Counted from the stretch's first letter, positions 1-8,264 are shown. The stretch: DNA of 14,386 nucleotides from an uncultured Bacteroidales bacterium (GCA_937892095.1 CALAVC010000155.1:1-14386); one strand, 5' to 3'. Numbers and translations: made by a program. Notes: a model not told the origin generated them from the sequence alone.

Positions 1-12
1 CCGCCACTTAAA

Positions 13-49
13 AGTTCCTCAATCCGCATGGATTGAGGAACTATTTTTT
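13..49 (+). terminator. Intrinsic terminator of an upstream off-window gene
   Basis: A perfect 13-bp stem pairs 13-25 with 30-42 around a GCAT loop and is followed by ATTTTTT. No coding sequence precedes it in the window, so it presumably ends a plus-strand transcript that begins to the left. The perfect stem and U-tract make this a confident call. The 3' flank on the other strand is not U-rich, so it should act in one direction. Confidence 0.9.
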
Positions 50-64
50 GTGCTATAGCAATCG

Positions 65-89
65 CTCTGTTTGCTGAAAACGAACAGAG
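65..89 (+). other. Second hairpin downstream of the terminator
   Basis: Positions 65-73 pair with 81-89 as a 9-bp stem with one G-T wobble and a 7-nt loop (CTGAAAA). It is followed by TTTATTCAACTTTTTT, which is U-rich but interrupted. It could be a back-up terminator or an unrelated RNA structure. No gene overlaps it. Confidence 0.4.
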
Positions 90-125
90 TTTATTCAACT
101 TTTTTCAGGGTATTCCACCATAACG

Positions 126-204
126 TGCGATGTTTCCTCGGTGTGAGGCGGCATCGCATGTGTGCGTTTGTGCTGTTTGATTAAGTATTGTGCCGAGGAA
201 CATC
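126..204 (+). repeat. Nested, mutually exclusive inverted repeats upstream of the decayed gene
   Basis: An outer inverted repeat pairs 129-141 (GATGTTTCCTCGG) with 193-204 (CCGAGGAACATC), 12 pairs with one bulged T. An inner, competing pairing joins TGCGATG at 126-132 with CATCGCA at 152-158, helped by CCTC 136-139 with GAGG 145-148. The two structures share bases 129-139 and cannot form together. The region 50-253 has no gene and no TAnnTTTG promoter box that I can see. The arms may be a leader-RNA switch, a protein-binding palindrome or a relic of a mobile element; the sequence alone does not decide. Confidence 0.5.
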
Positions 205-253
205 AAAGTAAATGGAAAAGCACTCATAATTAATGACACAAATTGGTTAACTC

Positions 254-895
254 ATGAATACATCACAATTAATAAAGTTTGTAGAACTGCTGACTGTATC
301 TATTATAGTCACGCTTTCTGCTAACGCTCAAAACACATTGCCAGTAGCAGTCGATGGCGTAATTACGCTAACTGAAGACGTCGCGTTGGATAAAACTTGG
401 AACGTGACAAGCAATGTCATACTCGACCTCAATGGACATGAGCTGAAATTAAGTTATGGCGATGGAAGTGTTATTATCGTTGATAATAATGCCAACCTGA
501 CGATACAAGATAGCAATCCGACTGTAGTTCACTATTTCAGTGCCAACGAAGAAAATAAAATTACAACCTAAGTTAGTGATAGTGAGGGAGATATGAGTTT
601 TAGCGGTGGTTACATCACTGGTGGAACTGGCACGGGGACAGATGGGTATTTTTATGGTCAAGGCGGTGGTATTTGGGTCAGGATTGGCAATTGTGAGATG
701 ACAGGTGGAACCATTATCGGTTGTAATGCCAGATTCGGCGGTGGTGTCGGGGTCTATTCTGGAAAATTCACGATGTCTGGTGGTTGCATCTGCTATTGCG
801 AAAGCGGTGTTTGCCTGCGTTCGGGAAGTGATGAATATTATGCTTCAGGCTATGCTCATCCAACAGTGGCCTATATGGATATGTTTGGAGGTTAA
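254..895 (+). pseudogene. 5' part of the decayed gene: signal peptide plus glycine-rich beta-helix repeats
   Basis: The ATG at 254 begins a likely Sec signal peptide with a hydrophobic core at about residues 9-22 and a possible cleavage after ANA (residue 25). The next stretch contains the LTxDVxLDKTW...LDLNGHELK pattern typical of the start of Bacteroidetes secreted right-handed beta-helix proteins. TAA at 569-571 ends this reading, yet the same frame continues with GGYITGG, GGGIWV, CEMTGGTIIGC and FTMSGG repeats until a second TAA at 893-895. The same frame stays repeat-like past that stop (IYGGKIIRN around 961-985). Both stops look like nonsense mutations, not gene borders. Only a 105-residue secreted fragment could be translated from the 254 start. 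Confidence 0.8.
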
Positions 896-1466
896 ATTCG
901 AAATAATAGAAGTTTTGGCATCGCAGAAAACTATTGTTATGGTGATTGTTATCTAACTATATATGGAGGGAAAATTATTCGCAATTCAGGCTGGGCGTTA
1001 GTGTTAGGAACATAACCATTAACGGTGAACCAATAATCAGCGAGAATAGCTCTGGTCTAAATTGGTCGAAGTCCCTATTTTTAGCTGGCGCCCCAATCAT
1101 TACGAATAATGTCAATTCAGATAATAAAAAGAAGAATTTGTATATCCCCAAAGAAAAGTATGTAGATGTCGATCTTTCAGACGGAACACAGATCGGTGTA
1201 ACCATGCAAGAAGTGGTCGGCGACTTCACTGGCAACATCTCAAGCGTGGAGTATGCAAATAAGCAATTGGGTTTCTTTTCAAGCGATGATTCTTTGCTTC
1301 AAGTAATTGTAAATTCGGCAACAAATCAGCTGATGATAGACTCTGTCAACATCTTTGACATTAACCCTACTGTAAGCATAGAGGGTTGGATGTTTGGCGA
1401 ACCTGCCAATAGTCCAATTGTTGAAGGTAATACGGGAAATGGTGAAGTTACAATACGTATGCAGTA

Positions 1467-2612
1467 ATGGGTAGTGAGGATTTTTCTGAAGAGGTACATA
1501 GTGAAGCTGGTGAATACACTGTAAAAGCGACCATTGCAGAGACCACAAAATACAAAGGTTCTACTGCAACGGCAGACTTCACCATTATCCCACCCATTTT
1601 GCCCGACAACAATCACCAAGTTAGTGAGGTCGGCGGCGAAGTCCGAAATGGTTTGGAAATATATACTTACGGATATTGTAGTGGCAGTAGCTACAGTCTG
1701 CATTACTACCTCAGCAGCGACATGCCCGACCAATATAAGATAGATTTCGAGGATAGTCGACTGACCAATGTCGAATGGACAGACATAGTCTCTACTGGCT
1801 TCGAGGGCACTATCGACCTTGAAATTCCTGACGATATGCCTATGGGCGACTATAAGATGAGCGTTACATTCCGCTACAGCCACATAGACGAGTACGAGAG
1901 TGAGCCGTTTACCGTGACATTCCACGTTAACCTACCAGAGACGTATACCGTGCCGATCTTCGACAATGTGATGGCCGTGGTGGACACTTGTGGATGTCTG
2001 ACCGACATTCGGTGGTATCACCGCGACAATAGCAGTGTTGCTTGGCAGGCTATCGAAGGTGCTAAGTCTTATTACTATCGCCAAGTAGGCGGTTTGACAG
2101 GTGAGTATTTCATAAGCACCAAGATGAATGGCGTGGAAACATACACGTGCCCACAAACTGATGTGAAGACGCTCTACGGGGCAAAGAGTGTAAGTCCTAA
2201 ATTAAGTGTTTCGCCAAACCATGTTGTAAATACAGCGATAGTAACAATTGAAGATTTTGATAATTCAGAACACAATTTCATTGGAGGCTTAGGTCTTTCT
2301 CTCGATATGCATGTTGGTGGTAAGTATAAAGGCAAAGAGGGAAAATACTCGTTTTCAGGTACGTTTCCAGCGCTCGGTACGTATGAGTTGAGCAATATGC
2401 CAGAATATGGATTTACCGCTTACGACGATGTCTTTAGTGCAAAAATTGAGAACAAAAGAGCTGTTGGTAGTAGTTTGATAGCCGATGCTGGTGTCCGTAC
2501 GATGCTCAAAGAGCAATATATTTGGGAGCATATTTTGGCTATGGATTTACCAATATTCTCGACGAATCTCAGAAATTGCCAGTTGTTGTCATCGACAAGT
2601 CTGACCCAATGA
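1467..2612 (+). pseudogene. Longest open piece of the decayed gene (Ig-like repeat, sorting-type tail, OmpA barrel start)
   Basis: This 381-codon open piece has an ATG overlapping the preceding TAA, but it has no signal peptide and starts inside an Ig-like repeat. The sequence just upstream in the other frame (EGWMFGEPANSPIVEGNTGN) is the first half of that repeat and EAGEYTVKATIAETTKYKG is the second half, which shows a frameshift near 1456. The middle (about 1920-2180) carries a Trp/Tyr-rich segment with IRWYHR, EGAKSYYYR and CPQTDVKTL. From about 2200 there is an SPNHVVNTAIVTIED stretch resembling a C-terminal sorting domain. From about 2280 the sequence becomes an OmpA-type barrel (GGLGLSLDMHVGGKYKGKEG). 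The last 35 codons are out of frame. It could in principle be expressed as a cytoplasmic fragment, but I treat it as part of the pseudogene. Confidence 0.65.
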
Positions 2613-3136
2613 AGGTTGACTACGCAGGCTCGTTCGATTCACGCGAGGTCGACAAAGTGCATTTGGTGCGTTTGGGTGTGAAAGTAGCAGTAGACTTCGG
2701 TTGGTGTAAAAAATCGCGTAAAGTTGAAGAAAAAACATCTGCACCAGTGTAGACCAAGATGCTGAACGTTTGGCTCGCGAAAGGGCTGAGGCAGAACGTT
2801 TAGCGAAAGAAAAGGCAGAGACTGAAAGAGTTGCCTCAGAGAAAGCGCTTGCCGAAAAATTGGCCGCCGAGGAAGCTGCTCGCGAAAAAGCTGCTGCCGA
2901 TAGTATAGCAAAAGCTAAGATAGTTGCTGAGCAGACAAAAGCCGAGGCAGAAAAACTCCTCAAAGACATTTCAGTATGTTAAGAAAAGTCATAACATAAT
3001 CTCAGCCCCTGCGCCAAGTCTCGATCGTATCGAGATTTCTTTTACCGACGATTTTTTGTTGATTTCCCCGCGAGACAAGAATGGCTTTTGTCAAGCACTT
3101 TTAGATGTCAATCCCAGCATTCGAATCGATTTCTAA
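2279..3136 (+). pseudogene. OmpA-family outer membrane protein remnant lacking its peptidoglycan-binding domain
   Basis: From about 2279 the readings give barrel-like segments (GGKYKGKEGKYSFSG, YELSNMPEYGFTAYDD, LGAYFGYGFTNILDE, VRLGVKVAVDFGW), then VDQDAERLARE and a strongly charged coiled coil of AERLAKEKAE-type heptads at about 2749-2975, then IISAPAPSLDRI. This order matches Bacteroidetes OmpA-family porins, in which the coiled-coil linker leads to a C-terminal OmpA domain. That domain, with its NxxLSxxRAxxV motif, is absent; the frame ends at 3136 after unrelated residues. Frameshifts lie near 2512, 2749 and 2985. There is no start codon or signal peptide of its own, so the 5' end of the porin was lost when it joined the upstream gene. 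Confidence 0.75.
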
Positions 3137-3155
3137 AATTGCTTTGTCGTCAGTT

Positions 3156-3186
3156 TTTGTACTTTTCGTCCTTTTGCTTACTTTTG
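3156..3186 (+). promoter_or_regulatory. Bacteroidetes-type promoter for tRNA-Leu
   Basis: A TTTG at 3156-3159 (-33 box) is followed after exactly 19 nt by TACTTTTG at 3179-3186, which matches the TAnnTTTG -7 consensus used by the primary sigma factor of Bacteroidetes. Transcription would start at about 3191-3194, giving a 5' leader of roughly 17-20 nt before the mature tRNA. Confidence 0.75.
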
Positions 3187-3210
3187 CAGTCGTCTAACAT
3201 CAGATAGGTC

Positions 3211-3294
3211 GCCCGAATGGCGGAATGGTAGACGCGAGGGACTTAAAATCCCTTGACCGTAATGGTCGTGCGGGTTCGAGTCCCGCTTCGGGCA
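3211..3294 (+). tRNA. tRNA-Leu(UAA)
   Basis: A full class II cloverleaf folds. The acceptor stem GCCCGAA (3211-3217) pairs with TTCGGGC (3287-3293) with discriminator A at 3294. The D-stem is GCG/CGC. The anticodon stem AGGGA (3237-3241)/TCCCT (3249-3253) holds loop CTTAAAA with anticodon TAA at 3244-3246. The long variable arm is GACC/GGTC, and the T-arm CGGG-TTCGAGT-CCCG is standard. A and the anticodon identify the leucine isoacceptor reading UUA/UUG. The 3' end is ACA, so CCA is not encoded and must be added after transcription. The gene stands alone with its own promoter and terminator. Confidence 0.97.
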
Positions 3295-3310
3295 CATAAT
3301 TAAATCTTCG

Positions 3311-3336
3311 AGAGATGTTTTTACATCTCTTTTTTT
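3311..3336 (+). terminator. Intrinsic terminator of tRNA-Leu, abutting the next start codon
   Basis: AGAGATGT (3311-3318) pairs with ACATCTCT (3323-3330) around a TTTT loop, followed by six further T to 3336. The stem is perfect and lies 17 nt after the tRNA. The ATG of the following gene begins at 3337, directly after the U-tract, so that gene depends on read-through or on a start site inside the hairpin. Confidence 0.9.
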
Positions 3337-3810
3337 ATGTGCTTGCAAAACAAATATCCACCACTCTCTCTTCCCATTGCTCCATTAAAACTTGCTCGCC
3401 GTAAAGAAATAATTACGGTTCGTTGTCTCTCTCGTGGCAAATTTGTAGCCCTAACCCCCGAGGAGTGGGTTCGTCAGCATTTTATTCACTATCTCGTTTC
3501 TGTTTTGGGCTATCCTATCGGGCGCATAGTTGCTGAGTGTGTAGTCTCAGTCGGTGGTCAGCGCCAGCGTGCCGACATTGTCTATTATGGTCAAGATATG
3601 AAGCCTTTGCTCATTGTAGAGTGTAAGGCTCCATCTGTTTCCATATCGCAAGTTACAATGAATCAGGCTGCTCGCTACATGTCTGTCCTACTTCCAAAGT
3701 GTGTGGTGCTGACCAATGGTCTCTCACATTTTGTATCAGTTGCGGATCCTGGGAACTCTTTCCGTACTGTTGCTTCCGTCCCCACGTGTGAAGAGTTGAC
3801 AACTCTTTGA
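3337..3810 (+). CDS. Orphan type I restriction enzyme HsdR N-terminal domain protein (PD-(D/E)XK fold)
   Basis: The 157-residue product matches the stand-alone HSDR_N_2-type proteins that are widespread in Bacteroidetes, usually 150-180 residues. The signature LTPEEWVRQHFIHYL lies at residues 39-53, followed by a nuclease-like core: RAD with Asp80, a beta-strand, then IVECK with Glu95 and Lys97, the spacing of a PD-(D/E)XK active site. Residues 120-135 (PKCVVLTNGLSHFV) are the conserved C-terminal strand region. There is no helicase/translocase motor and no hsdM or hsdS nearby, so it is not a working type I restriction enzyme; its cellular role is unknown. The ATG at 3337 places LSLP at residue 10, as expected for the family, although no leader can precede it without including the tRNA terminator. 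Its stop is 2 bp from the stop of the convergent tamB-like gene. Confidence 0.85.
   Translation: MCLQNKYPPLSLPIAPLKLARRKEIITVRCLSRGKFVALTPEEWVRQHFIHYLVSVLGYPIGRIVAECVVSVGGQRQRADIVYYGQDMKPLLIVECKAPSVSISQVTMNQAARYMSVLLPKCVVLTNGLSHFVSVADPGNSFRTVASVPTCEELTTL
3791..3807. other. Small hairpin at the convergent gene ends
   Basis: AAGAGTT (3791-3797) and AACTCTT (3801-3807) form a 7-bp stem with a GAC loop, inside the last codons of the HsdR-N gene and just past the stop of the minus-strand gene. Neither side has a clear U-tract, so it is at best a weak bidirectional terminator. I see no better one between the two genes, whose stops are 2 bp apart. Confidence 0.3.
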
Positions 3811-3812
3811 AT

Positions 3813-6800
3813 CTAATTACTCTCTGCGTTTTCTTTCTTTCGCCTATGGAATATGCTTCGTGCATAATTCCGTATTAGTTGACGAAACGAACTGAACTCT
3901 TCTTGAAAAGATATGCCAACGCCTTGTGTTGTCGGTGAGGTTTCGTATATCACATCGTTGTTTGAATGTGTGTAGGCTTTGGCCCTAATATTACCTCGTC
4001 TGTTGAGTTTAACATCTATGTCGAAGTCGCCAATTAGCGAGCCACTATTTTCCTCAGTAGTGTTTGAAGCATCACGTCCGTAGCCAATGTTACCACTAAG
4101 AATAATCTTATTGTCGAGTAGTTGCGACGAAACTGCCACTTCATATTCCTCGTTCATCATTTTGTCGCCAGGGCGGTAGTTGACACCCACACCCAGATTA
4201 TATTTATTTTGCGATATAAGGCTACTGAGTTGATTGCTCAACATTTCCGATGCTGTTGTGCCAAGGTACGACGATCCTTGTGTTGCATTATTGTCCGAAG
4301 CCTCTTGTGTGGCATAAAAACGCCCTGCAAGTAGCAACGAAAACACTTGCCTATTCATCTCGTCTTCTGTGTTTACATATTGGTCAAATGTGTATTGGCT
4401 GAAGTTTTGAGACGACGGTATTTTTATGTCGAACTTTATGTCTGGATCGGTTAATTTGTTGCTTAGCAAGATATTGCAGTTTATTGGCACACGACGTTTG
4501 AGGTCGGCTGAGTTTACGTCTTCCATTCCCTGCACCAATTCGTAGAGTGAAGCTTTCACCTTATATGTTGCCGACACGTCGAGCGTAGCATCGTATGGGT
4601 CGCCTTCCCACACAATTCGGCTACCATTATTTATCTCAAATTGTTTGTTTATGATGTTCTCAAACGTGAAGTTATAAAGCCCTCGTTCTATATTGTAATC
4701 TCCGTTTATGTTTATGTCGCCACTTTTGTTTATGCCAATAATCATTCGTCCTTTGCCGTATGCCGTCAGCTGATTGTCTGTTGCAGGGTTAATTACCACT
4801 CGCAATTGTGCATCGGGTGTTATGTCGAGGTCCAGACGTGCCGTGACGCTACTTGTAATGTTTTCAATGTCAACGTTTTGCTCTTGTGTCGTGTTCTGAA
4901 AAAGTATGTAGTCGTTGCCCGAAATGTCGCCTTTGGCTGTTGGCGTTAGGCAGAAGGTGCTTCCCGGTTCGGTTTGGGCGTTTATTGCCATACGAACGTC
5001 TTGTGTTGTGCCAAGAATGGACATGTTTCCACTCGCATAAACTGTCCCATAATACGTCGGACTCTCCTTTTCCGTCGTTTTCAACACAAGCACTTTGTTT
5101 ACGTCAAGGTGCATATTCATCCTGTTGTTCGAAAACATATTGTGGTATATGTTGCCACTAAACACACCTCTATTACCTTCGGCATCGGCAAAGCGTATGT
5201 CGTCGAATATCATGTTGTTTGGACTCAAAAACACGGAGTCTTGCTTGTCAATTCTGTAGCCAACACCAGTCTGTTTAACCACAAAGGTATTGTCATCGTT
5301 TAGTTTGAGGCGTGCACTAAGTTGTATGTCGTTCAGTGGGCCATATAGTTTTAGCTTGCCCGAAGTAGTTCCTTTCCAATTTCTGATTGCCGAACTCAGG
5401 TAAAAATTCAAGAAGCCAGTCGACAGACTATCTATATTGAAGTCCAAATTCAAATTGTTTTCCGACAAGTCTACGTAGCCCGACGACCATGCGCGTGGCA
5501 ATCCCTTGGTTATGATGGCCACACCCACGTCTACTCGTTCTTCTTGCGGAATCCAACGAGTGCCAAGTTCGAGCCTATCCAAGTCATCTCCATTGACATT
5601 GAGTCGTTCAATGTGTGCGTCGCAAAACAATCGTGGCTGACCATATACTTCCGACACGTGTGCCGAGGCATATAGGTCGCCAGCAAGCGAGAAATGACTT
5701 TTCTCGTTGGTTTTAATCAGGTCTTCAAGAACTATTTTGTTTAGCGCAATGTGTAGCGTATCGCCACTCCATTGGCTCATGTCGCCATTTATAGTCGCAT
5801 AGCGTTCGCCACTGCGTATGTTCAGATTATCGATGTGCGCATAGTCCGCCGATACGAAAGCTCGGCAAGAGTCAATGTGCCACGTGCTGTCTTGAAACAC
5901 TATTTGCGATTGGTCTATGGCTATGTCTGCCGTCAAGTCTTTCTCGGTGTTCCGACTAAAATGAGACATCATGTTTATGATTCCACCCACCTCGGCCGAG
6001 CCAATTGTTTGCCAACCGATATCGGCTGTTACGTCATCGTCCTCAACATTGGTGCTGACTCGCAACTTGCTAATGTCTCCCAACATAGGCATGTTTAGTT
6101 TGCTACTCGAAAAGCCAACATTTATTTGCCCGTCGAGGCTTGTAGCTGCAACTTGTGCGTCGTTTATTGCTATGTTGTCGTAGGCTATGCTGTCGGCCGC
6201 TATGTTAAGCCAACTCTCGTGCCCTGCCGATGTCAAGTGCCCTCGGATGTCTACTTTCGATTTTATGTCTACTTCTGGTTTCAACATCTTCACGATGTTG
6301 CGTATGCCGTCAAGTCTAAGGGCTATCTCTACTTCCTCGTCTTCTTTTAGTCTGTATGCATCAATTGCGATTGGTTCGCCAAATATGCTTGGTGCTGCCG
6401 ATTGCAGCTGATACACAATTTCGTTGGCTAATCCCACCGACGTAAATTTGCCACGTATCTGTCCGTGTCCGATGTCCGATTTAAGTGTAAAGACGTTCTG
6501 TCCAGTCGTATCTTTATCTGCCACAAAATTTAGGTCAGGAATGTATATCGTGTCGCGTATGTCTGTATATCTTAAGTCGGTCAGCCGTAGACTACCAGCG
6601 GGCGAAACAGTATTCTTAAACAACTTGCTTGAGAATACTGTCGACAATCTAAAGCTAAGGTCTGCTCCTTCGCGATGTGGGACAATGTTCAACTTGTCCA
6701 TCAGTGCATTCGACACTTGTGTGGTTAGCGAAATGTTGGCATCTGCTTTGTTCAAGTCCATCTCGCCAACAGTTATCATTTCTCCGTCGGCATCCGTAAC

Positions 6801-8222
6801 TGACGCAATCATATATACAATCTTATTTTCCACCACGCCACGCAATTTCATCTCGTCATACGTATGCCCTATAATATCAATTTCTTTGCCAACAACTATG
6901 AAGTTACCGCTCTGTACTTCAATATCTTTTTCGCCAATATTCACTATTTCGCCTTTGGCCGAGATGTCTACGTCAGCCTTGCCAATTTTCCCATTTGTTA
7001 GTTTACCCAATGCACCACTACCTATGATTTTTACGTCGGCTTGTGTCGAATTCCATTTATCGGTAGTCTGTCCATTGGCTACTACTTGCGCATTGCCAAT
7101 GGCCGATGCAATGTTAATGTCAACCGACATCTTTTCTCCGTTCATCCTCACTTTGCCTTGTCCACGTATGAGGCCAACAGCCTCTGCATCTACGTTTAGC
7201 GGTTCGCTCAGCAATGTGTTTATGTCCGTAATGTTTGTGTGCAGTTCGTTAATGTTTACTATGCTGTTGCCCTCTCGAGGTTTTCGACTTATGTGCCCGC
7301 TAATGTCGGCATACGTCTTGTCTGCATAGCTCAGTCTGAATTTTTGTATGCTCACTTCTGTGCTGTCAACATCAAGTAGCCCACAAAATGCCATCTTCCC
7401 CATTTCTTTGCCTATCAGTTTGCTACTAACCATTGCTGGCACCACTACCGAACGAATGTTAGCATGCGCGCTCAGAACTTCTTTACCATTCATGACCGCT
7501 GCAATGCTGTCAATTTTCATTCGTGCGTCAGACAGGCCTACGTCACACGATGTTAGCCTTATGCTGTCGCCCGACATCGACATCTTTGCCGACAATATTG
7601 CTCGCATGTCGTAGCTTGGTAGGGCGAACGCGAGCCTATTGAGTTGCAATGTTAGTCGTTCTTCGACCGAGTGAAAATCCGAGACGTCAAGTCCCAAGTT
7701 CGTTATGTCAAAAGGGGTAGCTCCTTTCCGTTCGACAGATACCCTACAATTGCTTGTCCTGATCCTGCCAATTCGCGCTCGTATTATGGCATTTTCATCG
7801 CTTGTGTCTGTCGTGCCAATCTTCTCAATGTTGTAGTGCCCGTCATTGTCTTGTCGCAAGAATATGCCAATGCTGTCGGCTTCAACTCTCGCAATTTCTA
7901 TGCTTCGGCTGACGACGGAGGCAATCGAAATGTCGGCCTTTGCACGCGCGAGCACCAACATCGGCATGCTGTCTGCATCGGCAATGCCAACTTCCGACAC
8001 TTCTATTGTTGTAAACGGGAAATAGCGTACATTGCCCACGCTAACTGGCAGACCCACAGCGTTTTCAAGAGCTGCTGCCATGAGGCCACTTATTTTCCTT
8101 TGGAAATATTTGGTCTGCGACAACGCAAAAAGAGCAACTATCAGCAAGATAGCTGTGAGCAATGCTGCCCACACAGCAGTAAGCAATCGGCTAAAGATAT
8201 TTTTTATGTTGGGCGTCGCCAA
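3813..8222 (-). CDS. tamB: TamB-like translocation/assembly module protein (DUF490 family)
   Basis: The 1469-residue product has one N-terminal membrane anchor (residues about 13-34), then a long run of short beta-strand repeats, as expected for a periplasm-spanning TamB/AsmA-like protein. Such proteins form a hydrophobic groove between inner and outer membrane that helps insert outer membrane proteins or carry phospholipids. The C-terminal DUF490 domain is clear: GDYNIERGLYNF near residues 1174-1185, IVWEGDPYDATLDVSATY near 1203-1220, QVFSLLLAGRF near 1292, and a barrel-like end through LGVGVNYRPGD and SGNIGYGRD. The length is typical for Bacteroidetes. The only start before the anchor is TTG at 8222-8220; the frame is open to a TAA near 8256-8258 with no ATG or GTG, so a TTG start is likely. 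It is transcribed alone, away from the cvfB operon and convergent with the HsdR-N gene. No tamA is in the window. Confidence 0.9.
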   Translation of the reverse strand: MATPNIKNIFSRLLTAVWAALLTAILLIVALFALSQTKYFQRKISGLMAAALENAVGLPVSVGNVRYFPFTTIEVSEVGIADADSMPMLVLARAKADISIASVVSRSIEIARVEADSIGIFLRQDNDGHYNIEKIGTTDTSDENAIIRARIGRIRTSNCRVSVERKGATPFDITNLGLDVSDFHSVEERLTLQLNRLAFALPSYDMRAILSAKMSMSGDSIRLTSCDVGLSDARMKIDSIAAVMNGKEVLSAHANIRSVVVPAMVSSKLIGKEMGKMAFCGLLDVDSTEVSIQKFRLSYADKTYADISGHISRKPREGNSIVNINELHTNITDINTLLSEPLNVDAEAVGLIRGQGKVRMNGEKMSVDINIASAIGNAQVVANGQTTDKWNSTQADVKIIGSGALGKLTNGKIGKADVDISAKGEIVNIGEKDIEVQSGNFIVVGKEIDIIGHTYDEMKLRGVVENKIVYMIASVTDADGEMITVGEMDLNKADANISLTTQVSNALMDKLNIVPHREGADLSFRLSTVFSSKLFKNTVSPAGSLRLTDLRYTDIRDTIYIPDLNFVADKDTTGQNVFTLKSDIGHGQIRGKFTSVGLANEIVYQLQSAAPSIFGEPIAIDAYRLKEDEEVEIALRLDGIRNIVKMLKPEVDIKSKVDIRGHLTSAGHESWLNIAADSIAYDNIAINDAQVAATSLDGQINVGFSSSKLNMPMLGDISKLRVSTNVEDDDVTADIGWQTIGSAEVGGIINMMSHFSRNTEKDLTADIAIDQSQIVFQDSTWHIDSCRAFVSADYAHIDNLNIRSGERYATINGDMSQWSGDTLHIALNKIVLEDLIKTNEKSHFSLAGDLYASAHVSEVYGQPRLFCDAHIERLNVNGDDLDRLELGTRWIPQEERVDVGVAIITKGLPRAWSSGYVDLSENNLNLDFNIDSLSTGFLNFYLSSAIRNWKGTTSGKLKLYGPLNDIQLSARLKLNDDNTFVVKQTGVGYRIDKQDSVFLSPNNMIFDDIRFADAEGNRGVFSGNIYHNMFSNNRMNMHLDVNKVLVLKTTEKESPTYYGTVYASGNMSILGTTQDVRMAINAQTEPGSTFCLTPTAKGDISGNDYILFQNTTQEQNVDIENITSSVTARLDLDITPDAQLRVVINPATDNQLTAYGKGRMIIGINKSGDININGDYNIERGLYNFTFENIINKQFEINNGSRIVWEGDPYDATLDVSATYKVKASLYELVQGMEDVNSADLKRRVPINCNILLSNKLTDPDIKFDIKIPSSQNFSQYTFDQYVNTEDEMNRQVFSLLLAGRFYATQEASDNNATQGSSYLGTTASEMLSNQLSSLISQNKYNLGVGVNYRPGDKMMNEEYEVAVSSQLLDNKIILSGNIGYGRDASNTTEENSGSLIGDFDIDVKLNRRGNIRAKAYTHSNNDVIYETSPTTQGVGISFQEEFSSFRQLIRNYARSIFHRRKKENAESN

Positions 8223-8264
8223 GTCTGACCGTGCAATAGTCTGAACTACAAATAATTACACAAG

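Larger units (their letters stand above)
254..3136 (+). pseudogene. Composite decayed gene: secreted beta-helix/Ig-like protein fused to OmpA-family porin remnant
   Basis: Coherent protein sequence continues through this whole stretch but in changing frames. Frame 2 runs from 254 to about 1005 and is cut by in-frame TAA codons at 569-571 and 893-895. The reading then moves to frame 1 (about 1005-1455), frame 3 (about 1456-2511), frame 2 (about 2513-2748), frame 1 (2749-2982) and frame 2 again (to 3136). The first four shifts each look like loss of one base, because restoring one base rejoins continuous family-like sequence. The last fits a small deletion removing part of the conserved VKFDFD-like segment. 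The order of parts is signal peptide, GGG-rich beta-helix repeats, Ig-like repeat, sorting-type C terminus, OmpA-type barrel, AERLAxEKAE coiled coil. No single long product can be made. Confidence 0.85.

Noticed and set aside
129..204. Invertible phase-variation promoter flanked by inverted repeats
   Set aside because: The 51-bp spacer is short, it holds no TAnnTTTG box in either direction and no recombinase gene is in the window.
2761..2975. Repetitive A/G-rich stretch as a possible tandem repeat or CRISPR-like array
   Set aside because: It encodes AERLAxEKAE-type coiled-coil repeats of an OmpA linker; units are degenerate and have no spacers.
3020..3034. CTCGAT-CGT-ATCGAG hairpin followed by ATTTCTTTT, possible terminator
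   Set aside because: It falls in the conserved SLDRI coding segment of the OmpA remnant, the stem is only 6 bp and the U-tract is broken; probably chance.
6424..7329. 301-codon open frame on the plus strand
   Set aside because: It lies wholly antisense to the tamB-like gene, has no recognisable domain and follows the mirror codon bias of that gene.
7671..8228. 185-codon plus-strand open frame near the tamB 5' end
   Set aside because: Antisense shadow of the N-terminal part of the tamB-like protein; no promoter and no family resemblance.
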